Position numbers and translations under genes: made by a program. Below the pieces are notes generated by a model. That model searched no databases. It saw nothing but the letters and a program-made list of their open reading frames with translations, and had not been told where the DNA came from. Shown in pieces: positions 32,514-41,267 of a stretch of 44,562 nt of DNA; the stretch's first letter is position 1; each line of letters begins with the position of its first letter. This DNA comes from an uncultured Bacteroides sp. (GTDB lineage Bacteria; Bacteroidota; Bacteroidia; Bacteroidales; Bacteroidaceae): NCBI GenBank assembly GCA_902492205.1, contig CABUKU010000024.1:1-44562 (forward strand), read 5' to 3'.

Positions 32514-35492
32514 ATGAAGCAATTTGATTTTAAAGTAGTAACGATAGTCCTGTTCCTATTGACGGGACTTTTTTGTCCGTCAGGAGCTTTTGCACAGGCA
32601 ACGATGACTGTCAACGGTACGGTGATTGATACTCACGGGGAACCTATTATCGGTGCGAATATTTTGGTGAAAGGGACTGCCAACGGAACAATAACCGACC
32701 TCGATGGTCATTATACACTTCAAGCTCCCAAGGGTTCTACGCTGGAGTTTAAGTTTGTCGGTTATAAAACAGTAGAAAAAGTAGTCGATTCATCTACTAT
32801 TAACGTAACTATGCACGAGGATGCTGTTCTTGTGGACGATGTAGTGGTAGTCGGTTATGCTACCGGTAGCCCTAAAACCATATCGGGAGCTGTTCAAAAA
32901 GTGGGACGCGAAGATATGAATGCGGGAATTGTAAATAATCCTTTGGAAGCTATCAAAGGTAAAGTGGCGGGTGTCAATATCCAGAAAACAGGAGGTGATC
33001 CTACTGCCGGGGCTGCTATCCGTGTGCGTGGTACGACTTCTTTATCCGGTGGTAATGATCCGTTGGTTGTTATCGACGGAGTATTTGGCGATTTGAACAT
33101 GTTGAATGCCATTGCACCGGCTGATATTGAGAGTTTCACTATCTTGAAGGATGCTTCCGAAACCGCCCAGTATGGTTCTCGTGGTGCAAGTGGTGTTATC
33201 GTGGTCACTACACAGAAGGGTAAAGGCGGAACACGCAGTTTCAGTTATGACGGTAACTTTGGTGTGGAAACAGTTTATAAAAACATCAAGATGCTGGATG
33301 CAGCGGGGTATCGTCAGGCTGTGAAAGATGGTGGTTACATCAACGCATTGGACGGTGGCGCAAGCACAAACTTCATTAAGGAAATGGAACGTACAGGTTT
33401 TACACAGAATCACCGGATTTCCTTTACCGGCGGTACGGCTCAAAGTAATTATCGTGCTTCTATCGGTATAATTGACCAACAAGGTATTGTGAAGGATAAT
33501 TATATGAAGAATTATACAGCAAAGCTAGATGTTAATCAGTTATTTTTCCATGATAAAATCCGATTGGAAATGGGGATGTTTGGTTCTAAGAAGGAACAGA
33601 GATATTTGAATAATTATCAGAAAACTTTCTATTCGGCAGCATCATTCAATCCTACATTGCCGGCTGCACAAAATGCAGATGGAACATGGCCCGAAGATCC
33701 TAATGCCAACGAAGTGGAAAACCCGTTGGGACGTTTAACCATCGACGATAAAGAAAATAATTCCTATATCAACATTCACGGAAAAGTTTCTTGGGATATA
33801 ATTGACGGATTGCGTGTGAGTGCATTCGGTTCTTATACTTATAATGATAAGAATAATGCCAAATACGTTCCTAATAATATAAAAGAAGGTATCCGCGATA
33901 ATGGTTATGCACATCAGGCAACAGCAAAGAGTAATATTCTTATGGGTAACATCAGTGTTAATTATAAGAAGATATTTAATGATGTCCATAGCTTGGATGC
34001 ATTAGTTTTGACAGAAGGACAGAAGTATAGCTACAATGGCTTTAATTCCGATGCCCGTAGTTTTGGAACTAATTATTTCGGATTTAATAATCTGGGAGCC
34101 GGTGCTATTGTAAAATATGGCGACGTGGGCAGTTATGATAACAGTAACTCTTTATTGTCTTTCTTGGGGCGTGTGAACTATGTGTATGATAGCAAGTATA
34201 TTGCAACGGTCAATTTACGTGCCGATGGTTCTTCCAAATTGGGAAATAATAATAAATGGGGCTTCTTCCCGTCTGCTTCTGTGGCATGGGCTATGAAAGA
34301 AGAAGCTTTTTTGAAAGATGTAAGTGCTGTCAATGATTTGAAGTTGCGTATCGGTTATGGTTTAACAGGTAATCAGGACGCAATCAGTGCCTATAACTCT
34401 CTGGCTTTGATGGTTCCGACAGGGATTACCACGGTTAATGGAAAGCCGACTGTAACTTACGGATTCAGCCGCAATGCCAATCCCGATTTGAAATGGGAAA
34501 CAAAGAAGATGTTTGATGTCGGTGTGGATGCTTCTTTCTTAGACAACCGTTTAAGTACAACTATCGACTATTATAACTCACGCACTACCGGTTTGCTTTA
34601 TAACTATGACGTGCCTGTTCCTCCGTTTGTATATCCTTCTTTGCTTGCTAATATCGGTAAAATGGAGAACAACGGTATTGAAATCTCTGTAACGGGAGTT
34701 CCTGTAAAAACAAAAGATATGGAATTAACCATTTCTGCCAATATTGCTTATCAGAAGAATAAACTATTGTCTTTGAGCGGTACGTATATGGGACAGGAAT
34801 TGAATGCCAAGAAATATATGAATTTGGGTGGTATTCAGGGAGCCGGTTTCGTTGGTGGTAATACACAAGTAATTTACCAGATGGTAGGCCAACCTCTTGG
34901 TGTATTCTATTTGCCTCACAGTGACGGTTTGATTGACGATGGGTTGGGTGGCTATACTTACCACCTTGTAAATCTGGACGGAGATCCCAATATAAACATA
35001 GAAGATGGCAAAGACCGCTATGTTGCAGGACAGGCAATGCCGAAAGTTTTCTTAGGTGGTAACATCAGTTTCCGTTACAAAGACTTTGATATTCAGACTC
35101 AGTTTAGCGGTGCTTTCGGACATAAGATTTATAACGGTACATCTCTCACATATATGAATATGAATACATTCCCCACTTATAATGTATTGCCGGATGCTCC
35201 TGCTCAGAATATTAAGGATAATACCGTAACAGACTATTGGTTGGAACGTGGAGATTATGTACATATCGATTATGTTACATTAGGTTATAATGTTCCTTTG
35301 GGTACTTTGAAAAAATGGGTAAATATGCTTCGCGTAACATTCTCGGTAAATAATCTGGCTACTATTACTCATTATTCCGGTTTGTCTCCAATGATTAACA
35401 GTACTACTGTTGGTAGCAACTTGGGTATTGATGACAAACAATTCTATCCTTTGACCAGAACTTATTCATTAGGTCTGAGTATTAACTTTTAA
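32514..35492 (+). CDS. SusC-like TonB-dependent outer-membrane transporter (PUL 2)
   Basis: The 992-residue protein has a signal peptide ending GAFAQA, a carboxypeptidase-regulatory-like domain (about 30-110, VNGTVIDTHGEPIIGANILVKG), a plug (about 120-235, RVRGTTSLSGGNDPLVVIDG) and a barrel ending SLGLSINF. No STN domain is present. It is paralogous to the PUL 1 SusC but clearly divergent in the barrel and richer in C at third codon positions to the eye. With its SusD partner 12 bp downstream it would import mannose-containing oligosaccharides, judged from the GH92 genes. Confidence 0.93.
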   Translation: MKQFDFKVVTIVLFLLTGLFCPSGAFAQATMTVNGTVIDTHGEPIIGANILVKGTANGTITDLDGHYTLQAPKGSTLEFKFVGYKTVEKVVDSSTINVTMHEDAVLVDDVVVVGYATGSPKTISGAVQKVGREDMNAGIVNNPLEAIKGKVAGVNIQKTGGDPTAGAAIRVRGTTSLSGGNDPLVVIDGVFGDLNMLNAIAPADIESFTILKDASETAQYGSRGASGVIVVTTQKGKGGTRSFSYDGNFGVETVYKNIKMLDAAGYRQAVKDGGYINALDGGASTNFIKEMERTGFTQNHRISFTGGTAQSNYRASIGIIDQQGIVKDNYMKNYTAKLDVNQLFFHDKIRLEMGMFGSKKEQRYLNNYQKTFYSAASFNPTLPAAQNADGTWPEDPNANEVENPLGRLTIDDKENNSYINIHGKVSWDIIDGLRVSAFGSYTYNDKNNAKYVPNNIKEGIRDNGYAHQATAKSNILMGNISVNYKKIFNDVHSLDALVLTEGQKYSYNGFNSDARSFGTNYFGFNNLGAGAIVKYGDVGSYDNSNSLLSFLGRVNYVYDSKYIATVNLRADGSSKLGNNNKWGFFPSASVAWAMKEEAFLKDVSAVNDLKLRIGYGLTGNQDAISAYNSLALMVPTGITTVNGKPTVTYGFSRNANPDLKWETKKMFDVGVDASFLDNRLSTTIDYYNSRTTGLLYNYDVPVPPFVYPSLLANIGKMENNGIEISVTGVPVKTKDMELTISANIAYQKNKLLSLSGTYMGQELNAKKYMNLGGIQGAGFVGGNTQVIYQMVGQPLGVFYLPHSDGLIDDGLGGYTYHLVNLDGDPNINIEDGKDRYVAGQAMPKVFLGGNISFRYKDFDIQTQFSGAFGHKIYNGTSLTYMNMNTFPTYNVLPDAPAQNIKDNTVTDYWLERGDYVHIDYVTLGYNVPLGTLKKWVNMLRVTFSVNNLATITHYSGLSPMINSTTVGSNLGIDDKQFYPLTRTYSLGLSINF

Positions 35493-35504
35493 TGCGAGTG
35501 AATT

Positions 35505-37118
35505 ATGAAAAAAAGAATATTATATAGTTTATTGTTGGTAGCTGCGGCAGCCTTTGGCTTTTCTTCTTGTCTGGATGAAAATCCGAAAGACCAGATGCCG
35601 GAAGATGAGGCTTATAAAGATCCTACGATGATTTATTTGAATACGGTAGCTAACTTGTACACGATGATAGGCTCTGCGGATGGTGGTAGCGGGCTTGCCG
35701 GAACAGACCGCGGACTTTATGACTTGATAACTTTTACTACAGATGAGGCGGTTATTCCAAAACGTGGTGGCGACTGGGACGACGGCGGCTTATGGATGAA
35801 TTTGTTTAAGCATAATTGGGGAGTAACAAATGATTTGATTAAGAATCCTTGGAATTATCTGTATAAGGTAATAGGTATGACAAACCAGTCACTTGATAAA
35901 TTGAATTCATTGATAGAAGCAGATCCGAGTAACATTTATTTGCCGAAATATAAGGCTGAAGTTCAGGCTCTTCGTGCAATGTATTATTATTACTTGCTCG
36001 ATATGTATGCACGTGTTCCTATTGTGGAATCTTCCTCGGTAACCATTGCCGATGTGAAACAGTCTTCCCGTAGTGAAGTGTTTGCTTTCGTAAAAAAAGA
36101 ACTGGAAGCATCTTTGCCTTATTTGAGTACGGCAAGAAGTGCTAACCCGGGTGAATATTATGGTCGTGTAACCCGTCCCGTAGCATTCTATCTTTTAGCT
36201 AAATTGGCTTTGAATGCACAGGTGTATGCCGATGATGATTGGTTGGATAACGGTGGTATTCCCGATGGAAGTACGGACTTCAGTATTGACGGAAAGAATA
36301 TGACTTGTTGGGAAGCAACAGTGGCTTATTGTGATTCCATCACGGATTTAGGCTATGAATTGGAACCAAAATTCTCTACTAATTTCAGTTTGGCAAATGA
36401 AAATTCAAAAGAGAATATCTTTGTTATTCCGATGGATCCGACTCTTTATAAATCCCGTTTCATGTACTTGGTGAGAACTCGTCACTATGAACAAGGAAAG
36501 GCTTATGATCAGGATGGATGGAACGGTTCTTCTGCTACTAAAGAAGCTTTGGCGGTGTTCCGCAAGGACGGAGGTGATCCTCGTCTGCCTTTGACTTTCT
36601 ACATGAGCACTGTAACAGGTCCTACCGGACAATTGATTATGAACGGAAACGTTCCTTTGGAATATAAACCGGATGCCATAGCAGTCGATGTATCAGGTAC
36701 TCCTGATGAAAAGACAGCCGGAGCACGTTGGGCTAAATATGAAACAGATCCGACAGCTCTTGCCGGAGGGCAGTTAGTTCATAATGATTATGTTCTTTAT
36801 CGTTATGCCGATGTATTGTTGATGCGTTCCGAAGCATTGGTAAGGCAAGGTAAGGATGGAACTCCTGATTTAATGACCGTTCGCAATAGAGTGGGAGCTA
36901 GTGCAAGAGTAGCAACATTAGACAATATTCTGGATGAACGTTTACTGGAATTGGCATGGGAAGGTGTACGCCGTCAGGACTTGGTTCGTTATGGCAAGTT
37001 CAATATTGCTATAACCGATCGTCCTGCTACCGGACCTTATGTAAATGTGTTCTCGATAGATACTTCTATCCTGAATTTGAATACGAATTTAACCCAGAAT
37101 CCTGGATATACTAATTAG
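35505..37118 (+). CDS. SusD/RagB-like glycan-binding lipoprotein (PUL 2)
   Basis: The 537-residue lipoprotein (lipobox FSSC, then LDENPKDQMPED) carries the SusD TPR block KAEVQALRAMYYYYLLDMYARVPIV in shorter form around residue 145 and the C-terminal motif DERLLELAWEGVRRQDLVRYGKF, ending in NLTQNPGY. It would cap the SusC-like transporter of the same locus. It precedes the SusF-like gene by 15 bp. Confidence 0.94.
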   Translation: MKKRILYSLLLVAAAAFGFSSCLDENPKDQMPEDEAYKDPTMIYLNTVANLYTMIGSADGGSGLAGTDRGLYDLITFTTDEAVIPKRGGDWDDGGLWMNLFKHNWGVTNDLIKNPWNYLYKVIGMTNQSLDKLNSLIEADPSNIYLPKYKAEVQALRAMYYYYLLDMYARVPIVESSSVTIADVKQSSRSEVFAFVKKELEASLPYLSTARSANPGEYYGRVTRPVAFYLLAKLALNAQVYADDDWLDNGGIPDGSTDFSIDGKNMTCWEATVAYCDSITDLGYELEPKFSTNFSLANENSKENIFVIPMDPTLYKSRFMYLVRTRHYEQGKAYDQDGWNGSSATKEALAVFRKDGGDPRLPLTFYMSTVTGPTGQLIMNGNVPLEYKPDAIAVDVSGTPDEKTAGARWAKYETDPTALAGGQLVHNDYVLYRYADVLLMRSEALVRQGKDGTPDLMTVRNRVGASARVATLDNILDERLLELAWEGVRRQDLVRYGKFNIAITDRPATGPYVNVFSIDTSILNLNTNLTQNPGYTN

Positions 37119-37133
37119 AATATTTAAGAAGTT

Positions 37134-37949
37134 ATGAAAAGAAAAATACAATATATGGCGGCTTTCCTGTTGATTTTACTGGTAGGAGTAAGCTGTAAAG
37201 ACAATGATAATTGGAAGATAGTTACCGATCCTCAGCCGGGAGTATATATTCAGGGGAGTGCTACTGTATTCAGTAGTAATGCATCCACTGCTCTGCTGAA
37301 AGAAATAAAACTTGATGGGCATGATCCTATATCAAGCATGGTAGGTATGTACACATGGTTGAAGAAAGATGGAACCTTTACTTTTGCCGAAGCAAATGAA
37401 AATGGGGATATAGTTCAGTATGGGATGGGCTCTGTACTTGAAAGCAATGACATTATGCAACGTATGAGCATTGTACCCGATGCTAATCCGTTCTCTGTTA
37501 CTGCCGATGGATTGTACTATGTTGTAGTAAACACTCAATTGGCTCAGCTTTCTTTGTTTCCCGTTAAATGGGGAATGATAGGTGATGCCACTCCGGGGGG
37601 CTGGGACGCTGAGACACCATTATCTACGGTTACTTATAATGTTACCGGTGGATATGCCGAATTTGATGGAACAATTCAGTTGAAAGCCGGCTCTTATAAA
37701 TTTCGTTACGGTGGTACGTGGGGATATGAAATTCCTGATACGGATGATAGCAAGGTAAAAATATATACAGACATAACAGGAGGGAACAAAGGAGATGAAA
37801 ACTTCCTGACTTCCGGTTATACCAATCTTCAGAACGGTGGGGATAATTTAGTTAACTCTGTTGCCGGTTCCTATAAGATTACTTTAAAATATGATGTTCG
37901 CACAGGACTGTTTAGTGCTAAAGCAGAATTGATTTCTGCCGAGGGCTGA
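37134..37949 (+). CDS. SusE/SusF-like glycan-binding lipoprotein (PUL 2)
   Basis: The 271-residue protein has lipobox VGVSC and a two-part mature region. The C-terminal half (about 140-270) has the WGMIGDATPGGWDAETPL motif seen in SusF-type modules, followed by GSYKFRYGGTWGYEIPD. It lacks the N-terminal SusE domain of the PUL 1 proteins and is shorter. It probably binds glycan at the cell surface. It is last in susC-susD-susF and is followed by a symmetrical terminator built from 22-bp units. Confidence 0.85.
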   Translation: MKRKIQYMAAFLLILLVGVSCKDNDNWKIVTDPQPGVYIQGSATVFSSNASTALLKEIKLDGHDPISSMVGMYTWLKKDGTFTFAEANENGDIVQYGMGSVLESNDIMQRMSIVPDANPFSVTADGLYYVVVNTQLAQLSLFPVKWGMIGDATPGGWDAETPLSTVTYNVTGGYAEFDGTIQLKAGSYKFRYGGTWGYEIPDTDDSKVKIYTDITGGNKGDENFLTSGYTNLQNGGDNLVNSVAGSYKITLKYDVRTGLFSAKAELISAEG

Positions 37950-37957
37950 TAGGATTA

Positions 37958-38025
37958 AAAAAACGTCCTTACGTTTCAATTAAAACGTCCCTGCGTTTCC
38001 TCCGAAACGTAAGGACGTTTTTTTT
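37958..38025. terminator. Bidirectional terminator with perfect 21-bp arms
   Basis: A-run plus CGTCCTTACGTTTC (37958-37978) is perfectly complementary to GAAACGTAAGGACG plus a T-run (38005-38025). The A and T runs make it work for both converging genes. The arms are the first and third units of the 22-bp array. Confidence 0.8.
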
Positions 38026-38036
38026 AAGCGTAAGTA
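37958..38036. repeat. 22-bp-period array 3
   Basis: ACGT-type cores stand at 37964, 37986 and 38008, and a weaker GCGT at 38029, spacing 22, 22, 21. The first three units share AAACGT, four bases, then (A/G)CGTTT, each internally palindromic. It fills the convergent gap between the SusF-like gene and the M48-like gene. Confidence 0.65.
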
Positions 38037-38039
38037 CAT

Positions 38040-39551
38040 TTACATTATACTTACCCGTTGCAACAATTTATCAGCCCAGTTTATTTCACCAATAGCCCAG
38101 TTGATGTCTTCACTGATCGTTGCATGTTGTTTAATCTGATCCAGAATGTTTATGTAAGTCTTTAGTGCGTCTGCCCCTTTTCCCTGTTTGTTCATCCTTA
38201 ATAATAAAAGGATTTCCTGTTTATATGCATTTACATTGGGAATGTTAGTCATGGAAATTGCTTTTTGAATTAGCTTCATGCTGCGTTCATTTTCTTCGGG
38301 AGTATTATACATTCCCATATTAGCTTTGGCAAGGATGATATAGTCATCATCGGTTGCTACTTCATTGTCTATATTTTTTTGGGCTAGAATAGCAGCGGCT
38401 TCGTAGTCTTTCTTCATCATCTGAATGATTGCATTCGAAGTGATAACACCTGATACTTTTTTCAGATAAGCATGGTTGGCTTCTTTAGTTTCACTACCCG
38501 CTAATAATATTCGATCCCATAGTTGTGCATAGTTCCCTCGTTTGGACAGAACGTAGAAATCTCTTTGTGCATGATAATAATTCCATATTTTAGTCAATGC
38601 CGAAGCAAGGTACTTAGGATCAATATTATTCATTTGCAAATAGTCCGAAGCAATCCGGTCGCTCTGTGTTATTTGCTTATCGGTGTATAACATTCCCATC
38701 CGTTCGTTCATTCCGTTAATTACTGCAGCAGAGATTATATATGTGAGGTCTGATACAGTGCCGGGAACATAATATTCATATCTTTCGGAGAGAGACATAT
38801 CCACTCCCTCCGCCAAACCTTGAACTATACTGCCCCAGAACTCGGCTCTTTGTGCCCTTACCAGTTGTTTATGTACATTTACCACTTGATGGTCCAATAC
38901 ATAATGAGCCATTTCCGAGGCTAATATGGCGGTTAGTTCTTCTTCCGATTCAAGAGTTGCGAGCAGTCCGGTAGTGATAATCAGAGTTCCGTTTGGCAGC
39001 ATGTAACTGTCCGGTCCCGGTGATTTTAGAATCCGGATGCTCGAGAGTCCCGGTCTTTTGGGATCTACCATGCGTGGTGCTATTTTAATGAATACAGATT
39101 GTATATAGTCTTCTATGTATTCATCTTCGTAAAGCAGATGGGAGTTGATAAGCTCTTTAACATAATCATCGGCTTCGTTATTCAATTCATCCCGTTGAGC
39201 ATAGAAATATCCTTTTTTATTATAGTATTGATACATACCATTAGCAAGAAAGGCTAAGTCCCAAAAAGATTGAGTGTTGGTAGGAGTTAGAGTCATGTCT
39301 TTGAGCTTTTTGATAGGGACAATGTAAGACCGTTCATCTGTTTTAGTAACTAATACTATCTCATTGTTAGTCCCAAATGAAATTTTACACACTCCTGTCA
39401 ACTCAATTTCACTTCCGCTGGGTATCGCTTGATAGGTTTTGTTTAGCGTCCCTTTTATGGATAGCGGATGACTCAGGTCTGTTCGTTGTGCGAAAGTGCA
39501 TATTGAGCAAACGCACATTGCCAAGATTAAAGCAAAAGTTTGTTTTTTCAT
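38040..39551 (-). CDS. M48-like peptidase-fold protein with degenerate zinc motif
   Basis: The 503-residue protein has a signal peptide (ending CTFAQ), an M48/Ste24-like domain (about 130-330) and a TPR-like helical C-terminus. The normal HExxH is SEMAH at 212-216 inside AILASEMAHYVLDH, so the first zinc ligand is Ser, and the downstream ExxAD-type ligand region reads SDRIASDYLQ. The surrounding family pattern (SYMLPNGTLIITTGLLATLESEEEL in shorter form) is intact. It is thus probably not a zinc protease but a fold-only protein, perhaps a chaperone-like periplasmic factor. It has its own promoter. Confidence 0.82.
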   Translation of the reverse strand: MKKQTFALILAMCVCSICTFAQRTDLSHPLSIKGTLNKTYQAIPSGSEIELTGVCKISFGTNNEIVLVTKTDERSYIVPIKKLKDMTLTPTNTQSFWDLAFLANGMYQYYNKKGYFYAQRDELNNEADDYVKELINSHLLYEDEYIEDYIQSVFIKIAPRMVDPKRPGLSSIRILKSPGPDSYMLPNGTLIITTGLLATLESEEELTAILASEMAHYVLDHQVVNVHKQLVRAQRAEFWGSIVQGLAEGVDMSLSERYEYYVPGTVSDLTYIISAAVINGMNERMGMLYTDKQITQSDRIASDYLQMNNIDPKYLASALTKIWNYYHAQRDFYVLSKRGNYAQLWDRILLAGSETKEANHAYLKKVSGVITSNAIIQMMKKDYEAAAILAQKNIDNEVATDDDYIILAKANMGMYNTPEENERSMKLIQKAISMTNIPNVNAYKQEILLLLRMNKQGKGADALKTYINILDQIKQHATISEDINWAIGEINWADKLLQRVSIM

Positions 39552-39586
39552 ACCTCTGTTAGTTTAAGTGTCAGTTTGAAGTATGA

Positions 39587-39618
39587 CAAAGGTAAGAAAG
39601 GGAATTTCCCTTTTCAAG
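39587..39618 (-). promoter_or_regulatory. Promoter of the M48-like gene
   Basis: On the minus strand CTTG (39615-39618), 20 bp and TACCTTTG (39587-39594). A 15-bp palindrome, AAGGGAATTTCCCTT (39598-39612), fills the spacer and would be well placed as a repressor site; as RNA it could also be a weak terminator of the apbE operon. Confidence 0.6.
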
Positions 39619-39665
39619 ATATTTTCCCTAAAATATCAGGAATAATTCCCTAACTGTAGATTTGC

Positions 39666-40676
39666 TTACCGGGCTATGTATTTTTTCATTCCTTCAGTGA
39701 AGTAGGTTTTTATATTGCCATTATCATCGGTATATATAAAATAAACGTCTATTTCCGGGTGAGCATTGGCGAATTTCTCTGCTTCTTTTAGTCCCATAAC
39801 CATAAATGCAGTGGCATAAGCATCCGCACTCATGCAATCTTTTGCAATCACTGTAGTGGAGAGAACGCTGTGCTGAATCGGATAGCCTGTTCTAGGATCA
39901 ATGGTATGTGCGTATTTCTTTCCATCTTTGTAATAGAAATTACGATAGTTGCCGGAAGTTGCCATACCTAGATCGGTAACTTTGAGAACAGTTTGCAATT
40001 CTTGGTTTACGGATAAAGAATCGTCAACGGGTTTATTGATGCCTATGCGCCATTCCGCTTGTTTGGGATTCTCTCCTTTCACCACCACTTCTCCGCCTAT
40101 ATCTACCATATAGTTCTTGATACCTTTTTTGTCCAGTAAGTGTGCAACCACATCAACCGAATAACCTTTTGCCACAGCACTGCAACTGAGCATAATACGG
40201 GGATCTTGTTTTATTACTTTACCATCGACAACAGAGACTTTCTCATATCCTGTGAATTGGCGTAAACTATCTATCATAACTGAATCGGGGAAAGCTCCTT
40301 TCTTGAAACCGAATCCCCATGCATTGGCGATTGGGGCTATTGTTATGTCGAAAGCACCATCCGTTTCTTTGGATATTTCCATGGAACGTTTGAAGCATGC
40401 TTGAAAGAAGCTGTCAGTAACCAATTCTTCATTTCTGTTTACACGTGATATTACCGAACTGTCATTAAAGGGGGATAACGAATCATCGAATTTCTTTAGT
40501 TCGGCTTCTATTTCTTCTTTTAAATTTTCGTCTGACTGATAGGTGAAATGATATACAGTGCCGAATACCATACCTTGGTCATATTGATAGGGCTTTTGTT
40601 TCTTTAAAATAAGAATAGTAGCGGCTAAAAACGGAATGATGAGCAATAAAGGCCATCTTGATTTTTTCTTTTCCAT
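39666..40676 (-). CDS. apbE: FAD:protein FMN transferase (ApbE)
   Basis: ApbE attaches FMN covalently to Thr or Ser of exported flavoproteins such as NqrB, NqrC and RnfG/D. The 336 residues have an N-terminal membrane segment (about 8-24) without a lipobox Cys, then the ApbE blocks LSCSAVAKGYSVDVVA, MVDIGGEVVVKG, GMATSGNYRNFY, HTIDPRTGYP and DAYATAFMVMG, with the Mg-binding Asp and Ala positions kept. It is last in the six-gene operon, 12 bp after mntP. No flavoprotein target is in the window. Confidence 0.94.
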   Translation of the reverse strand: MEKKKSRWPLLLIIPFLAATILILKKQKPYQYDQGMVFGTVYHFTYQSDENLKEEIEAELKKFDDSLSPFNDSSVISRVNRNEELVTDSFFQACFKRSMEISKETDGAFDITIAPIANAWGFGFKKGAFPDSVMIDSLRQFTGYEKVSVVDGKVIKQDPRIMLSCSAVAKGYSVDVVAHLLDKKGIKNYMVDIGGEVVVKGENPKQAEWRIGINKPVDDSLSVNQELQTVLKVTDLGMATSGNYRNFYYKDGKKYAHTIDPRTGYPIQHSVLSTTVIAKDCMSADAYATAFMVMGLKEAEKFANAHPEIDVYFIYTDDNGNIKTYFTEGMKKYIAR

Positions 40677-40688
40677 AAGTATATTATG

Positions 40689-41267
40689 TTAATCCATGAA
40701 AAACAAATGTTCAATTAGTATTTTGCATCCTATGATAATAAGGATAAGTCCTCCCCACAGTTCTACCCTCATGTTGTGGCGGCAGCCAAAGAATATACCA
40801 AACAGTAATCCACATAGCGACATCAGAAAGGAAACCAATCCGATAATGGATATAGGCATCAAAATAGTGTCTACCGTATTCATCCCTAAGAATGCGAATG
40901 AAACTCCCACTGCAAGTGCATCTATGCTGGTAGCTATGGCAAGTGCCAATACAACTTTCAATGATGCGGGATTAAAGTCCTTTTTGCAGTCTTCTTCTTT
41001 GAAACTCTCGATAATCATTTTACCTCCGAGAAAAAGAAGAAGCAAAAAAGCAATCCAATGGTCTACGGATTCAATCAAATGGCTGAACCTGCTTGCAAAC
41101 AACCATCCAATGAAAGGCATTGCTGCTTGGAAAAGCCCGAAAAAGAATGCCATAGTAAGCATGGTGCGCCATTCTATTTTTTTGATAATAATGCCACTGG
41201 CAATAGATACTGCGAGACAATCCATCGCTAAACCTATTGCAATAAGAAAAATTTCAAAGTTGTTCAT
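40689..41267 (-). CDS. mntP: Manganese efflux pump MntP
   Basis: MntP exports Mn2+ across the inner membrane. The 192-residue protein has six hydrophobic segments and the two inverted family motifs with conserved Asp: GLAMDCLAVSIASG near the N-terminus and ATSIDALAVGVSFA in the middle. Its ATG overlaps the stop of the DUF6048-like gene by one base (TGATG), indicating translational coupling. No yybP-ykoY (Mn2+) riboswitch was recognised upstream, as expected for an internal operon gene. Confidence 0.92.
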   Translation of the reverse strand: MNNFEIFLIAIGLAMDCLAVSIASGIIIKKIEWRTMLTMAFFFGLFQAAMPFIGWLFASRFSHLIESVDHWIAFLLLLFLGGKMIIESFKEEDCKKDFNPASLKVVLALAIATSIDALAVGVSFAFLGMNTVDTILMPISIIGLVSFLMSLCGLLFGIFFGCRHNMRVELWGGLILIIIGCKILIEHLFFMD

